A stretch of DNA of 64,000 nt from Roseburia faecis (lineage in GTDB: Bacteria; Bacillota; Clostridia; Lachnospirales; Lachnospiraceae): the NCBI RefSeq assembly GCF_001406815.1, contig NZ_CVRR01000010.1:19707-83706 (forward strand). Direction: 5' to 3'. Positions 57,170-64,000 of this stretch are shown here, one piece after another. The position numbers were made by a program, and so were the translations under genes. Numbering within the stretch: the stretch's first letter is position 1; the number at the start of each line of letters is the position of its first letter. Below the pieces are notes generated by a model, which saw only the letters and a program-made list of their open reading frames with translations, did no database searches and was not told the DNA's origin.

Positions 57170-58579
57170 TTAGTATGTCAGTTCTGGGTACTTCTCAGTT
57201 ACAGCCTTGTAGAAGAGATCAAGTGCCTCATCCTTTGTTGCTTTTCCTTCGAAGTAGTTCTTCATAGCGTTCTGGAATTCCTCGTTACATCCCTGATCGT
57301 AAGAAGAAAGGTTGCTTAAATCAAGTGTCTCAACACCTGCACAGTACATTGGAAGAGGATTCTGACCACCAAGAATCTTGCTGCTGTATTCTTTATTGTC
57401 TTTTACCTTAATTGATCCATCTGCCATTCCGTTCATAACCGTGCTGTTGTTTACGAAATCATCATCATCAACTACGATATCTTTCATAATATCGTCATCG
57501 GTTGTCATCTTTAACATAATGTCTTTTACAAGGTTAGCATTGTCCGTTCCCTGAGCTGCACAAATCCATGTACCACCCCAGAAGAATCCCTGCGGTCCCT
57601 GAGCTGCGCCCCATCCACCGTTGTAACCGATAGATCCTTCTGTATCAGCTGCCATAGAGAAGTTTACTAACCATGCAGGTCCAAAGTAGCAGAATACTTT
57701 ACCCTGTGGATAGAAGCCTTTTGACCAGTCATCTGACCAGAGATCACATGTACCTGTCTCTCCTGCATCTACCTGAGCCTTGGAATCATCTACCCATTTC
57801 ATAATATTGTCATCAATGCTGATCTTGTTTCCGTCTACCCACTTGGATGTTACATTGTTGGAGTATACACGGTAAGTATCGTTTGCAGAAGCGGTCATCT
57901 TGTAACCGGCATCTTTCATTTTCTTTGCCGTATCGTTATATGTATCCCAGTCCTTTACACTTTCCTGAACCTTATCCGGATCATCTGTTCCAAGAACTTC
58001 TTTTGCTGCATCTCTGTTATAGAAAAGAACACCCGGACAGCCCTGCCATGAAAGACCTTTTAAAACTCCGTTGGAATCGGTAACGATATCTTTTGTGTAC
58101 TGATACTGCTTAGACAGATCATCATCGGTAATTCCCAGATCCTTGATCGGCATTGTGTAGTCCGTATCTACATACTTCAGTGCGTAATCAGCTTCTACAA
58201 GGAACAGATCGATCTTGTCATCTGCCGGAGCATCTGCCTGATTTAACAATGTTGCATCCAGATTGTTCTGATATGCGTTGTCATCGTTTGGTGTAATGTT
58301 CCAGACAACATCTACATCTCCGATTTTACCATGTGTTGCGTCTACTTCCTTATAATCCGGATAGTGAGCGGTAATACGGCTCTTGAACTCCTCGTTCCAG
58401 CAGTAAATGTTTAAAACCTTTCCTGTGTCTTCTGCCGGTTCGGATACTTCAGAACTGGTATCTGCCTTTGAAGTGTCCGGTGTTGATGCATTGTTATCAC
58501 TCTCTTTGCTTCCACAGCCAGCAAACATTGTTGCTACCATTGTTGCGCACAGCAGTGCACTTACGACTTTCTTTTTCAT
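57170..58579 (-). CDS. sugar ABC transporter substrate-binding lipoprotein
   Basis: 469 residues. A signal peptide ends in the lipobox MFAGC, with the lipidated Cys at 22, then an acidic, Ser/Thr-rich linker (~25-55). The two-lobed periplasmic-type fold follows, with the mature domain rich in Trp (GLSWQGCPGVLFYNRDAA; FYPQGKVFCYFGPAWLVN). In Roseburia/Eubacterium rectale, similar proteins are highly expressed on the surface. The LacI neighbour and the cellobiose phosphorylase gene suggest cellobiose or short cello-oligosaccharides as ligand; this is inference from context. Confidence 0.93.
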   Translation of the reverse strand: MKKKVVSALLCATMVATMFAGCGSKESDNNASTPDTSKADTSSEVSEPAEDTGKVLNIYCWNEEFKSRITAHYPDYKEVDATHGKIGDVDVVWNITPNDDNAYQNNLDATLLNQADAPADDKIDLFLVEADYALKYVDTDYTMPIKDLGITDDDLSKQYQYTKDIVTDSNGVLKGLSWQGCPGVLFYNRDAAKEVLGTDDPDKVQESVKDWDTYNDTAKKMKDAGYKMTASANDTYRVYSNNVTSKWVDGNKISIDDNIMKWVDDSKAQVDAGETGTCDLWSDDWSKGFYPQGKVFCYFGPAWLVNFSMAADTEGSIGYNGGWGAAQGPQGFFWGGTWICAAQGTDNANLVKDIMLKMTTDDDIMKDIVVDDDDFVNNSTVMNGMADGSIKVKDNKEYSSKILGGQNPLPMYCAGVETLDLSNLSSYDQGCNEEFQNAMKNYFEGKATKDEALDLFYKAVTEKYPELTY

Positions 58580-58640
58580 ATAAAACCCTCCTTAATATTG
58601 TTGACCTTCTGGTCTGTTTGTTTTGAAGAAATCTTCCGGT

Positions 58641-59663
58641 TTATTCCTTCGGCTGAATTGCACCTACGGATTGTCCCGGAACTAAACTTCCTTCTATAAC
58701 GACTCTCTCAACGAGAGTTGTTCTCGGTTTTTCAATGGTTCCGATGAGCCTTGTTGCTGCTTCACTTCCAATTATTTCTGTATTCTGACGAATTGTTGTG
58801 AGTTTTGGATATAAAAGCTGCGAAATCATCGTACCGTCATATCCGGCTACCGAAATGTCTCTCGGGATGCGAAGTCCCATTTCAATAATGACATTTCTTC
58901 CTCCTATTAAAGAAGTATCATCCGGATAAATGATGCAGGTCGGTGGAGCCTCTAAGTTCAACAGTTCCCTTGTCTGTTTTGCTGCTCCTTTGGTTTCCAG
59001 ATAATCGGCTGTCCGGACGTATGTATCGGGAATTTCAAGTCCAAGCTCATCAATCGTCCGATAAAAGCTTGCCAGCCGGTCCCTTGTAACACTGGACCCT
59101 TCCTGTCCATGAATATATGCAATTTTTCTGTGTCCCTGACTGTATATGTACTTTACTAAATCTTCCATACCCTGTATATTGTTGGAAGTAACTGCGGTGC
59201 AGTTATGATGCACATAATCAATCGTAACTACAGGTATTTCACTGTTCATCAGCTCGATCACATCCGGGTCGTCAAAATTGGCACATACAATTACGACTCC
59301 CTCAAAATTCCGGTACCGGCAATGTTCATAATAGGACATCTTCCGGTTTTCAAAGCAGGTATTGATAAATGTAATATCATATCCTAACTTTTCTGCCTGA
59401 ATCTTAAGTCCGTTCAGCACACCGGAGAAATATTCATGGGTCAGGCCTCTTCCGGCTTCCTCCTCGAAGAGTACCCCGATATTATATGAACGGTTCGTCT
59501 TAAGTGCTCTGGCCGCTGCATTCGGAAAATATCCAAGTGTCTGCGCCGTTTGCTTTACCCGGTTTTTTGTCTCTTCGCTGATATCTTTATGATCATTCAG
59601 TGCTTTGCTTACGGTCGCAGTAGAAACACCACATCGTTCAGCAATTGTTTTTAAAGATACCAT
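58641..59663 (-). CDS. LacI-family transcriptional repressor
   Basis: 340 residues. N-terminal HTH VSLKTIAERCGVSTATVSKALNDHKDISEETKNRV and hinge helix (FPNAAARALKTNRSYNIGVL), then a periplasmic-binding-protein-like sensor. It is the first gene of the sugar ABC operon, divergent from the GH94 gene across a 465-bp region holding three near-identical CTTA..CGTTT operators, so it very likely represses both directions and itself, with a cello-oligosaccharide or cellobiose as inducer. Confidence 0.95.
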   Translation of the reverse strand: MVSLKTIAERCGVSTATVSKALNDHKDISEETKNRVKQTAQTLGYFPNAAARALKTNRSYNIGVLFEEEAGRGLTHEYFSGVLNGLKIQAEKLGYDITFINTCFENRKMSYYEHCRYRNFEGVVIVCANFDDPDVIELMNSEIPVVTIDYVHHNCTAVTSNNIQGMEDLVKYIYSQGHRKIAYIHGQEGSSVTRDRLASFYRTIDELGLEIPDTYVRTADYLETKGAAKQTRELLNLEAPPTCIIYPDDTSLIGGRNVIIEMGLRIPRDISVAGYDGTMISQLLYPKLTTIRQNTEIIGSEAATRLIGTIEKPRTTLVERVVIEGSLVPGQSVGAIQPKE

Positions 59664-59692
59664 ATCATTCCTCCAATGTTTCGGGAAATTTT

Positions 59693-59707
59693 CTTAATCG
59701 TTTTCGT
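59693..59707. promoter_or_regulatory. LacI-type operator 3 (lacI start region)
   Basis: CTTAATCGTTTTCGT lies at the predicted start of the lacI-operon transcript; it differs from the site at 60012 at two of 15 positions. Confidence 0.65.
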
Positions 59708-59713
59708 AGCTTT

Positions 59714-59742
59714 AATATACGCCCATATGCCTGTAAATGCAA
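59714..59742 (-). promoter_or_regulatory. promoter of the lacI-ABC operon
   Basis: Minus strand -35 TTGCAT (59737-59742), -10 TATATT (59714-59719), 17-bp spacer. Confidence 0.7.
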
Positions 59743-59842
59743 TACTTTTTTGTCATTTCGTCAATTTAAACACTTTATTCTTGACTGTTTTGTGCATATT
59801 GTATGTGTATTTTGTGTCCGTGCATGCGCACGCTGTTTTATT

Positions 59843-59857
59843 CTTATACGTTTACGC
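59843..59857. promoter_or_regulatory. LacI-type operator 2 (mid-region)
   Basis: CTTATACGTTTACGC, two differences from the site at 60012, placed about midway between the divergent promoters. It may allow DNA looping by a LacI dimer of dimers. The rest of the 465-bp region is T-rich with no gene. Confidence 0.6.
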
Positions 59858-59963
59858 AATTTTTTGGTTTTTTAATGTTGCGCACGCATTTGTTGCTTTC
59901 TTATATTTTTTGTTTTCGTTTTTGTTCAAGTTGCTGTATTTGCCTGTTTTAAGCCATTTTGTG

Positions 59964-59992
59964 TTGATTTTTTAAATTTCAGAGACTATACT
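59964..59992 (+). promoter_or_regulatory. promoter of the GH94 gene
   Basis: -35 TTGATT (59964-59969), -10 TATACT (59987-59992), 17-bp spacer. Confidence 0.75.
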
Positions 59993-60004
59993 CTATTTAT
60001 AAAA

Positions 60005-60030
60005 GAGAGCACTTAAACGTTTTCGCTCTC
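60005..60030. promoter_or_regulatory. LacI-type operator 1 (GH94 leader)
   Basis: CTTAAACGTTTTCGC (60012-60026) with the central palindrome AAACGTTT, about 15 bp after the predicted GH94 start, flanked by GAGAGC (60005-60010) and GCTCTC (60025-60030). Expected to block transcription when bound. Confidence 0.75.
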
Positions 60031-60128
60031 ATAGATAAGTGGCATTTAAAACAAGCACGATGGATTGATTACTCCACCAAATGCTTCTTTCCACTTTCAT
60101 CTACTATGTCACAAGTAAATAATTTTAT

Positions 60129-62588
60129 ATGGAGGATACACACATGAAATTTGGATATTTCGATGATGCGAACAAAGAATATGTTATTACCTCTCCTAAG
60201 ACACCACTCCCATGGATCAACTATCTGGGTTCTGAGAATTTCTTTTCTCTGATCTCCAATACCTGCGGTGGCTATAGCTTCTATAAAGATGCAAAGCTTC
60301 TTCGTCTGACGAGATACCGTTATAACAATGTTCCTTTCGACAGCAATGGACACTACTACTATATTAAAGAGGGCGATACCATCTGGAATCCCGGATGGAT
60401 GCCAACCAAGACCGATCTGGACGCTTATGAGTGTCATCACGGTATGGGCTACTCCACCTTCCGGAGCAGTAAAAATGATCTGCAGGCAGAGCTGACCGCA
60501 TTTGTTCCGGTTGGAAAGAACTGTGAGATCAATCAGCTGACTCTTACCAATAACAGTAAAGAGACGAAAGATTTTTCTGTTTTTTCTTATGTAGAATTCT
60601 GTTTATGGAATGCAATGGACGACATGACCAACTTCCAGCGTAATTTCTCTACCGGTGAAGTAGAAGTTCATGGATCTGCAATTTATCATAAGACCGAATA
60701 CCGTGAGCGTCGTAATCACTATGCACTGTATGCAGTGAATGCCCCGGTAGACGGATTTGATACTGACCGCGATTCCTTCCTTGGAGCATACGGAGAAAAC
60801 TCTGCTCCTGAAGTTGTCGTGTCCGATCAGTCCAAAAACTCCATTGCCAGCGGATGGGCTCCGGTAGGCTCCCATCATCTGAAAGTGTCTCTTGCTCCCG
60901 GCGAATCCAAAACTTTCGTATTTATTCTGGCATACATAGAGAATCCTGTTGAAGAAAAATGGATCGGACGTGCCGAAGATGGAAAGATTAACCGCACACG
61001 TGCGGAAGCTCTGATGAAAGAATTTGATACCAAAGAAAAATCAGAAGCAGCACTGGCTGAACTGAAAAAATACTGGGATGAACTGCTTTCTCACTTTACG
61101 GTATCCTCTTCCGAGGAAAAACTGGATCGTATGGTAAATATCTGGCATCAGTATCAGTGTATGGTCACATTTAATATGAGCCGTTCTGCTTCCTACTTCG
61201 AATCCGGTATCGGACGAGGCATGGGATTCCGTGATTCCTGTCAGGATCTGCTTGGTTTCGTACATCTGATTCCGGACCGCGCAAGAGAGCGTATTCTGGA
61301 TATTGCAGCAACACAGTTTGAAGACGGAAGTGCATATCATCAGTATCAGCCTCTGACCAAGAAAGGTAATTCTGATATCGGAAGCGGTTTCAACGATGAT
61401 CCGCTCTGGCTGATTGCAGGTACCGCAGCATACATCAAAGAAACCGGGGATTACACCATCCTGGATGAAAAAACGCCGTATGACAGTGATCCTTCCAAGG
61501 CAACTGATTTTATGGAGCATTTACGCCGTTCCTTCCACTACACCATCGATCATCTCGGACCGCATAAACTTCCGCTGATCGGCCGTGCAGACTGGAATGA
61601 CTGCCTGAACTTAAACTGCTTCTCCACAGAACCGGGAGAATCCTTCCAGACATTCGGCCCATCCGAAGGACCAAATGCAGAGTCTGTTTTCATTGCCGGT
61701 ATGTTTGTCCGTTACGGTAAAGATTATGTAGAGATCTGCCGTCACAGAGGGCTTGAGGATGAAGCAAAACTGGCAGAAAATGCTATCGCAGAAATGGAAA
61801 AGACGGTTCTTGATGCTGGCTGGGATGGAGAATGGTTCCTGCGGGCATACGATCATTACAAAAACAAGATTGGTTCTAAAGAATGTGAAGACGGTAAAAT
61901 TTTTATCGAGCCACAAGGCTTCTGCGTTATGGCAGAGATCGGTCTGAAAGAAGGAAACTGTCTGAAAGCCATGGAATCCGTAGAAAAATATCTGGATACC
62001 AAATACGGTATTGTACTTCTTCAGCCACCTTATCACAGATACCATGTAGAACTTGGTGAAATTTCCTCTTATCCACCAGGATATAAAGAAAATGCCGGTA
62101 TCTTCTGCCACAACAATCCTTGGATTTCCATTGCAGAAACCGTTGTCGGACGTGGAAACCGTGCATGGCAGGTATATACAAGAACCTGTCCTGCATATAT
62201 CGAAGATATCAGCGAAATTCACCGTACCGAACCTTATGTATATTCGCAGATGATTGCCGGAAAAGATGCTCCAAACTTTGGAGAAGCCAAGAACAGCTGG
62301 CTGACCGGTACTGCAGCGTGGACATTCCTGGACGTTTCCCAGTATATTCTCGGAATTCGTCCGGATTACGACGGATTGACCGTCGATCCATGTATTCCAT
62401 CCACTCTGGATGGTTTCGAAGCAAAACGTGACTTCCGTGGTGTGACCTATCACATCAGCGTCCGTAACCCAAAACACGTAGAAAAGGGTGTTGCTTCCAT
62501 GACCGTTGATGGCATTGCCGTAGACGGAAATACGATTCCATTACCAACCGGCAAGACAGAAGTCTCTGTCGAAGTGGTTATGGGCTAA
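60129..62588 (+). CDS. cellobiose phosphorylase (GH94)
   Basis: 819 residues, full length. Begins [16 protein letters not shown], closely resembling clostridial cellobiose phosphorylase. The catalytic Asp is in the motif [14 protein letters not shown] (Asp488/Asp491); the phosphate-binding His/Ser/Thr region near 650-720 ([29 protein letters not shown]) is intact. It splits cellobiose with phosphate into glucose-1-phosphate and glucose, saving ATP. The lack of a signal peptide indicates cytoplasmic action on imported sugar. Divergent from the LacI-ABC operon with shared operators. Confidence 0.96.
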   Translation: MEDTHMKFGYFDDANKEYVITSPKTPLPWINYLGSENFFSLISNTCGGYSFYKDAKLLRLTRYRYNNVPFDSNGHYYYIKEGDTIWNPGWMPTKTDLDAYECHHGMGYSTFRSSKNDLQAELTAFVPVGKNCEINQLTLTNNSKETKDFSVFSYVEFCLWNAMDDMTNFQRNFSTGEVEVHGSAIYHKTEYRERRNHYALYAVNAPVDGFDTDRDSFLGAYGENSAPEVVVSDQSKNSIASGWAPVGSHHLKVSLAPGESKTFVFILAYIENPVEEKWIGRAEDGKINRTRAEALMKEFDTKEKSEAALAELKKYWDELLSHFTVSSSEEKLDRMVNIWHQYQCMVTFNMSRSASYFESGIGRGMGFRDSCQDLLGFVHLIPDRARERILDIAATQFEDGSAYHQYQPLTKKGNSDIGSGFNDDPLWLIAGTAAYIKETGDYTILDEKTPYDSDPSKATDFMEHLRRSFHYTIDHLGPHKLPLIGRADWNDCLNLNCFSTEPGESFQTFGPSEGPNAESVFIAGMFVRYGKDYVEICRHRGLEDEAKLAENAIAEMEKTVLDAGWDGEWFLRAYDHYKNKIGSKECEDGKIFIEPQGFCVMAEIGLKEGNCLKAMESVEKYLDTKYGIVLLQPPYHRYHVELGEISSYPPGYKENAGIFCHNNPWISIAETVVGRGNRAWQVYTRTCPAYIEDISEIHRTEPYVYSQMIAGKDAPNFGEAKNSWLTGTAAWTFLDVSQYILGIRPDYDGLTVDPCIPSTLDGFEAKRDFRGVTYHISVRNPKHVEKGVASMTVDGIAVDGNTIPLPTGKTEVSVEVVMG

Positions 62589-62611
62589 TACTTAATCACA
62601 GTAATTCTTGT

Positions 62612-62630
62612 TTCCGGTTTTGTGCCGGAA
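62612..62630 (+). terminator. hairpin after the GH94 gene
   Basis: TTCCGG (62612-62617) and CCGGAA (62625-62630), followed by T-rich sequence; weak alone but ahead of the strong terminator at 62666. Confidence 0.45.
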
Positions 62631-62665
62631 GCAGTTTTACCATTTTTCATTATTTTCCTACCCCC

Positions 62666-62700
62666 AAAAAGAGGGTGCGCATTATGCGCACCCTCTTTTT
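62666..62700. terminator. strong bidirectional terminator between GH94 and the membrane-protein gene
   Basis: A 16-bp perfect stem AAAAAGAGGGTGCGCA (62666-62681) with TGCGCACCCTCTTTTT (62685-62700) and a 3-nt loop, with T-runs in both directions. Confidence 0.94.
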
Positions 62701-62713
62701 ATTCATGATGATT

Positions 62714-63187
62714 TTATTTATGATGAATCGCTTTTTTCACCCATGTAAATAAGTTTCTTACAAATACTCCTCCAAAAAAGATCTGCCAGCATAATGCCAT
62801 TGGGAAGTTTAATGCAAATTTTTGCAGCCACACTGCGATCACCTGATTTCCCGGATGTGCAAACAAAACTGTGGCAATCAGACTCATTACCGGACACATC
62901 AGACATACGATCATAGAACAAATTGCAAGTGTCACAAAGACCGGCTTGTCTTCTTTCGGATTTACCAGACGAAATGCCAGCATCGTTGCCAGTTTCTCCA
63001 CTACAAAATACTCCAGGATACATGCGATCGGCCACATAATCGGTATTTCATGAAACGCCAGCAGAAAAACTTCGTTTGTCATTCCGCCTTTGTCGATTGC
63101 GATGTTATAGCATACCATGGCATACACCATGACAAACGCCATAACAAGTGTAAATAAAATATTTTCGAGTCTACTCTTCTTTGGCAT
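62714..63187 (-). CDS. DUF2798-type small membrane protein
   Basis: 157 residues from the ATG at 63187 (AAAGGAGG upstream; a longer frame to 63310 lacks a site). Four hydrophobic segments, with FTLVMAFVMVYAMVCYNIA first and RLVNPKEDKP between segments 2 and 3, matching DUF2798-type proteins. Function is unknown. It is located directly downstream of a tRNA cluster and ends at the terminator at 62666. Confidence 0.75.
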   Translation of the reverse strand: MPKKSRLENILFTLVMAFVMVYAMVCYNIAIDKGGMTNEVFLLAFHEIPIMWPIACILEYFVVEKLATMLAFRLVNPKEDKPVFVTLAICSMIVCLMCPVMSLIATVLFAHPGNQVIAVWLQKFALNFPMALCWQIFFGGVFVRNLFTWVKKAIHHK

Positions 63188-63317
63188 AATTTTGCCCTCC
63201 TTTAATATAAATAAATTTGAGCATAGAAAAACACACGCGTGTTGTTCGTTAATCAGTGAGTAATGCACACATGTGTCGTTTCCAATTATACCAATATGTT
63301 CTCTATACAATTAAAAG

Positions 63318-63390
<73 letters not shown>

Positions 63391-63396
63391 ACATAG

Positions 63397-63470
63397 TTGC
63401 GGGAATAGGATTTGAACCTATGACCTCCGGGTTATGAGCCCGGCGAGCTTCCAGACTGCTCCATCCCGCG
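63397..63470 (-). tRNA. initiator tRNA-fMet(CAT)
   Basis: 74-nt cloverleaf starting CGCGGGA; the unpaired C1/A72 and the GGG/CCC pairs next to anticodon loop CTCATAA mark it as initiator. No encoded CCA. Confidence 0.96.
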
Positions 63471-63514
63471 ATAATATATTTTATTATATGCAATTACTGA
63501 AAAAGTAATTCCAA

Positions 63515-63596
63515 TGGGCAGAGGTGGATTCGAACCACCGAAGCAATTTGCAGCAGATTTACAGTCTGTCCCCTTTGGCCACTCGGGAATCTGCCC
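63515..63596 (-). tRNA. tRNA-Tyr(GTA)
   Basis: 82-nt class II tRNA with a long variable arm; acceptor GGGCAGA/TCTGCCC, anticodon loop CTGTAAA. No encoded CCA. Confidence 0.97.
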
Positions 63597-63622
63597 ATAT
63601 ATACAATATGAAATTGTATAAA

Positions 63623-63695
63623 AGCCGATGATCGGACTCGAACCGATAACCTGCTGATTACAAATCAGCTGCTCTGCCAATTGAGCCACATCGGC
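63623..63695 (-). tRNA. tRNA-Thr(TGT)
   Basis: 73-nt cloverleaf; acceptor GCCGATG/CATCGGC, anticodon loop TTTGTAA. No encoded CCA. Confidence 0.97.
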
Positions 63696-63706
63696 ATATG
63701 AATAAA

Positions 63707-63779
63707 TGGGACCTACAGGGCTCGAACCTGTGACCCTCTGCTTGTAAGGCAGATGCTCTCCCAGCTGAGCTAAGATCCC
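63707..63779 (-). tRNA. tRNA-Val(TAC)
   Basis: 73-nt cloverleaf; acceptor GGGATCT/AGGTCCC with one G-T pair, anticodon loop CTTACAA. No encoded CCA. Confidence 0.97.
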
Positions 63780-63809
63780 ATATCGTAATCGTAAAAACAA
63801 TTACTGAAA

Positions 63810-63883
63810 CGACCCAGACGGGACTCGAACCCGTGACCTCCGCCGTGACAGGGCGGCGCTCTAACCAACTGAGCCACTAGGCC
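63810..63883 (-). tRNA. tRNA-Asp(GTC)
   Basis: 74-nt cloverleaf; acceptor GGCCTAG/CTGGGTC with two wobble pairs, anticodon loop CTGTCAC. It is the first tRNA after 23S; no encoded CCA. Confidence 0.97.
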
Positions 63884-63930
63884 ATAAATAATATACTTTC
63901 AAAACTTCATACAGATTCAACCGCTTTTTT

Positions 63931-64000
63931 AATCAAGCCCTCGACCTATTAGTAACAGTCAGCTCCATGTGTTGCCACACTTCCACCTCTGCCCTATCTA
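63931..64000 (-). rRNA. 23S rRNA, 3' end (partial)
   Basis: The minus strand ends ...ACTAATAGGTCGAGGGCTTG then ATT, the standard 3' end of clostridial 23S rRNA; the gene continues past the right edge. Only 47 bp separate it from tRNA-Asp, with no room for a 5S gene, which is also absent from the rest of the tail to 62700. Confidence 0.93.

Noticed and set aside
61611..62477. 288-residue open frame antisense to the GH94 gene
   Set aside because: It lies wholly inside a clear cellobiose phosphorylase gene and has no start signals or family match.
63432..63800. 122-residue minus-strand open frame across the tRNA array
   Set aside because: It runs through the fMet, Tyr, Thr and Val tRNA genes; the peptide is a known artefact of translating tRNAs (GSSPVGPI-like motifs).

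Overview
The window looks like the chromosome of a low-GC, anaerobic, flagellated and probably spore-forming member of the Clostridia, most likely a Lachnospiraceae bacterium of the Roseburia/Agathobacter type. The grounds are a complete flagellar filament/junction block with CsrA-FliW, spoIIE-divIC-yabQ-yabP sporulation genes, a pyruvate formate-lyase pair, cellobiose phosphorylase with its sugar ABC transporter, reverse rubrerythrin with PerR, and an ATP synthase with a sodium-type c subunit. No transposase, phage gene, plasmid gene or CRISPR array was seen.

Layout. 1-1623: end of a capsule/exopolysaccharide cluster (LCP-type ligase, PHP tyrosine phosphatase) and an XRE regulator. 1723-8882: the complete F-type ATP synthase operon on the minus strand with its promoter and terminator. 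8954-11753: tsaC/sua5, an odd phosphatase-like protein, upp and dCMP deaminase on the plus strand. 11952-19442: ftsH, hpt, tilS, spoIIE, divIC, yabQ, yabP, rqcP and hup on the minus strand, in nearly the Bacillus order. 19609-29016: PEGA lipoprotein, CotS-like kinase, cca, a 1103-residue GGDEF protein, proS and a pseudouridine synthase. 29121-32579: pflA and pflB, the latter preceded by a ZTP (pfl) riboswitch with its own promoter and terminator. 32610-42523: flagellar genes fliT, fliS, fliD, flaG, csrA, fliW, flgL, two flgK genes, flgN and flgM, with two sigma-28 promoters. 42560-43011: large-type SRP RNA and a small repeat element. 43037-49226: glucokinase and a decayed glycoside-hydrolase locus around an intact GH127 gene. 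49367-55183: rubrerythrin/PerR, a repeat-bearing unknown protein, GNAT, tadA, a YbaK-type editing protein and asnB. 55226-62701: LacI-controlled cellobiose uptake and phosphorolysis. 62714-64000: a small membrane protein, six tRNA genes and the 3' end of a 23S rRNA gene.

The functional themes are energy conservation (ATP synthase, Pfl), tRNA maturation and quality control (TsaC, TilS, TadA, Cca, ProS, YbaK), motility under sigma-28, and plant-glycan use. The most unusual sequence-level signals are a 49-50 bp hairpin element present twice with compensatory changes in its stems (7407-7456 and 42891-42939), a loop-free 24-bp palindrome where an AraC fragment meets the GH127 gene, a low-molecular-weight phosphatase homologue whose catalytic Cys is Ala, and three near-identical LacI-type operators in the cellobiose regulatory region. 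Functions come from reading motifs and from family knowledge; no database search was run.
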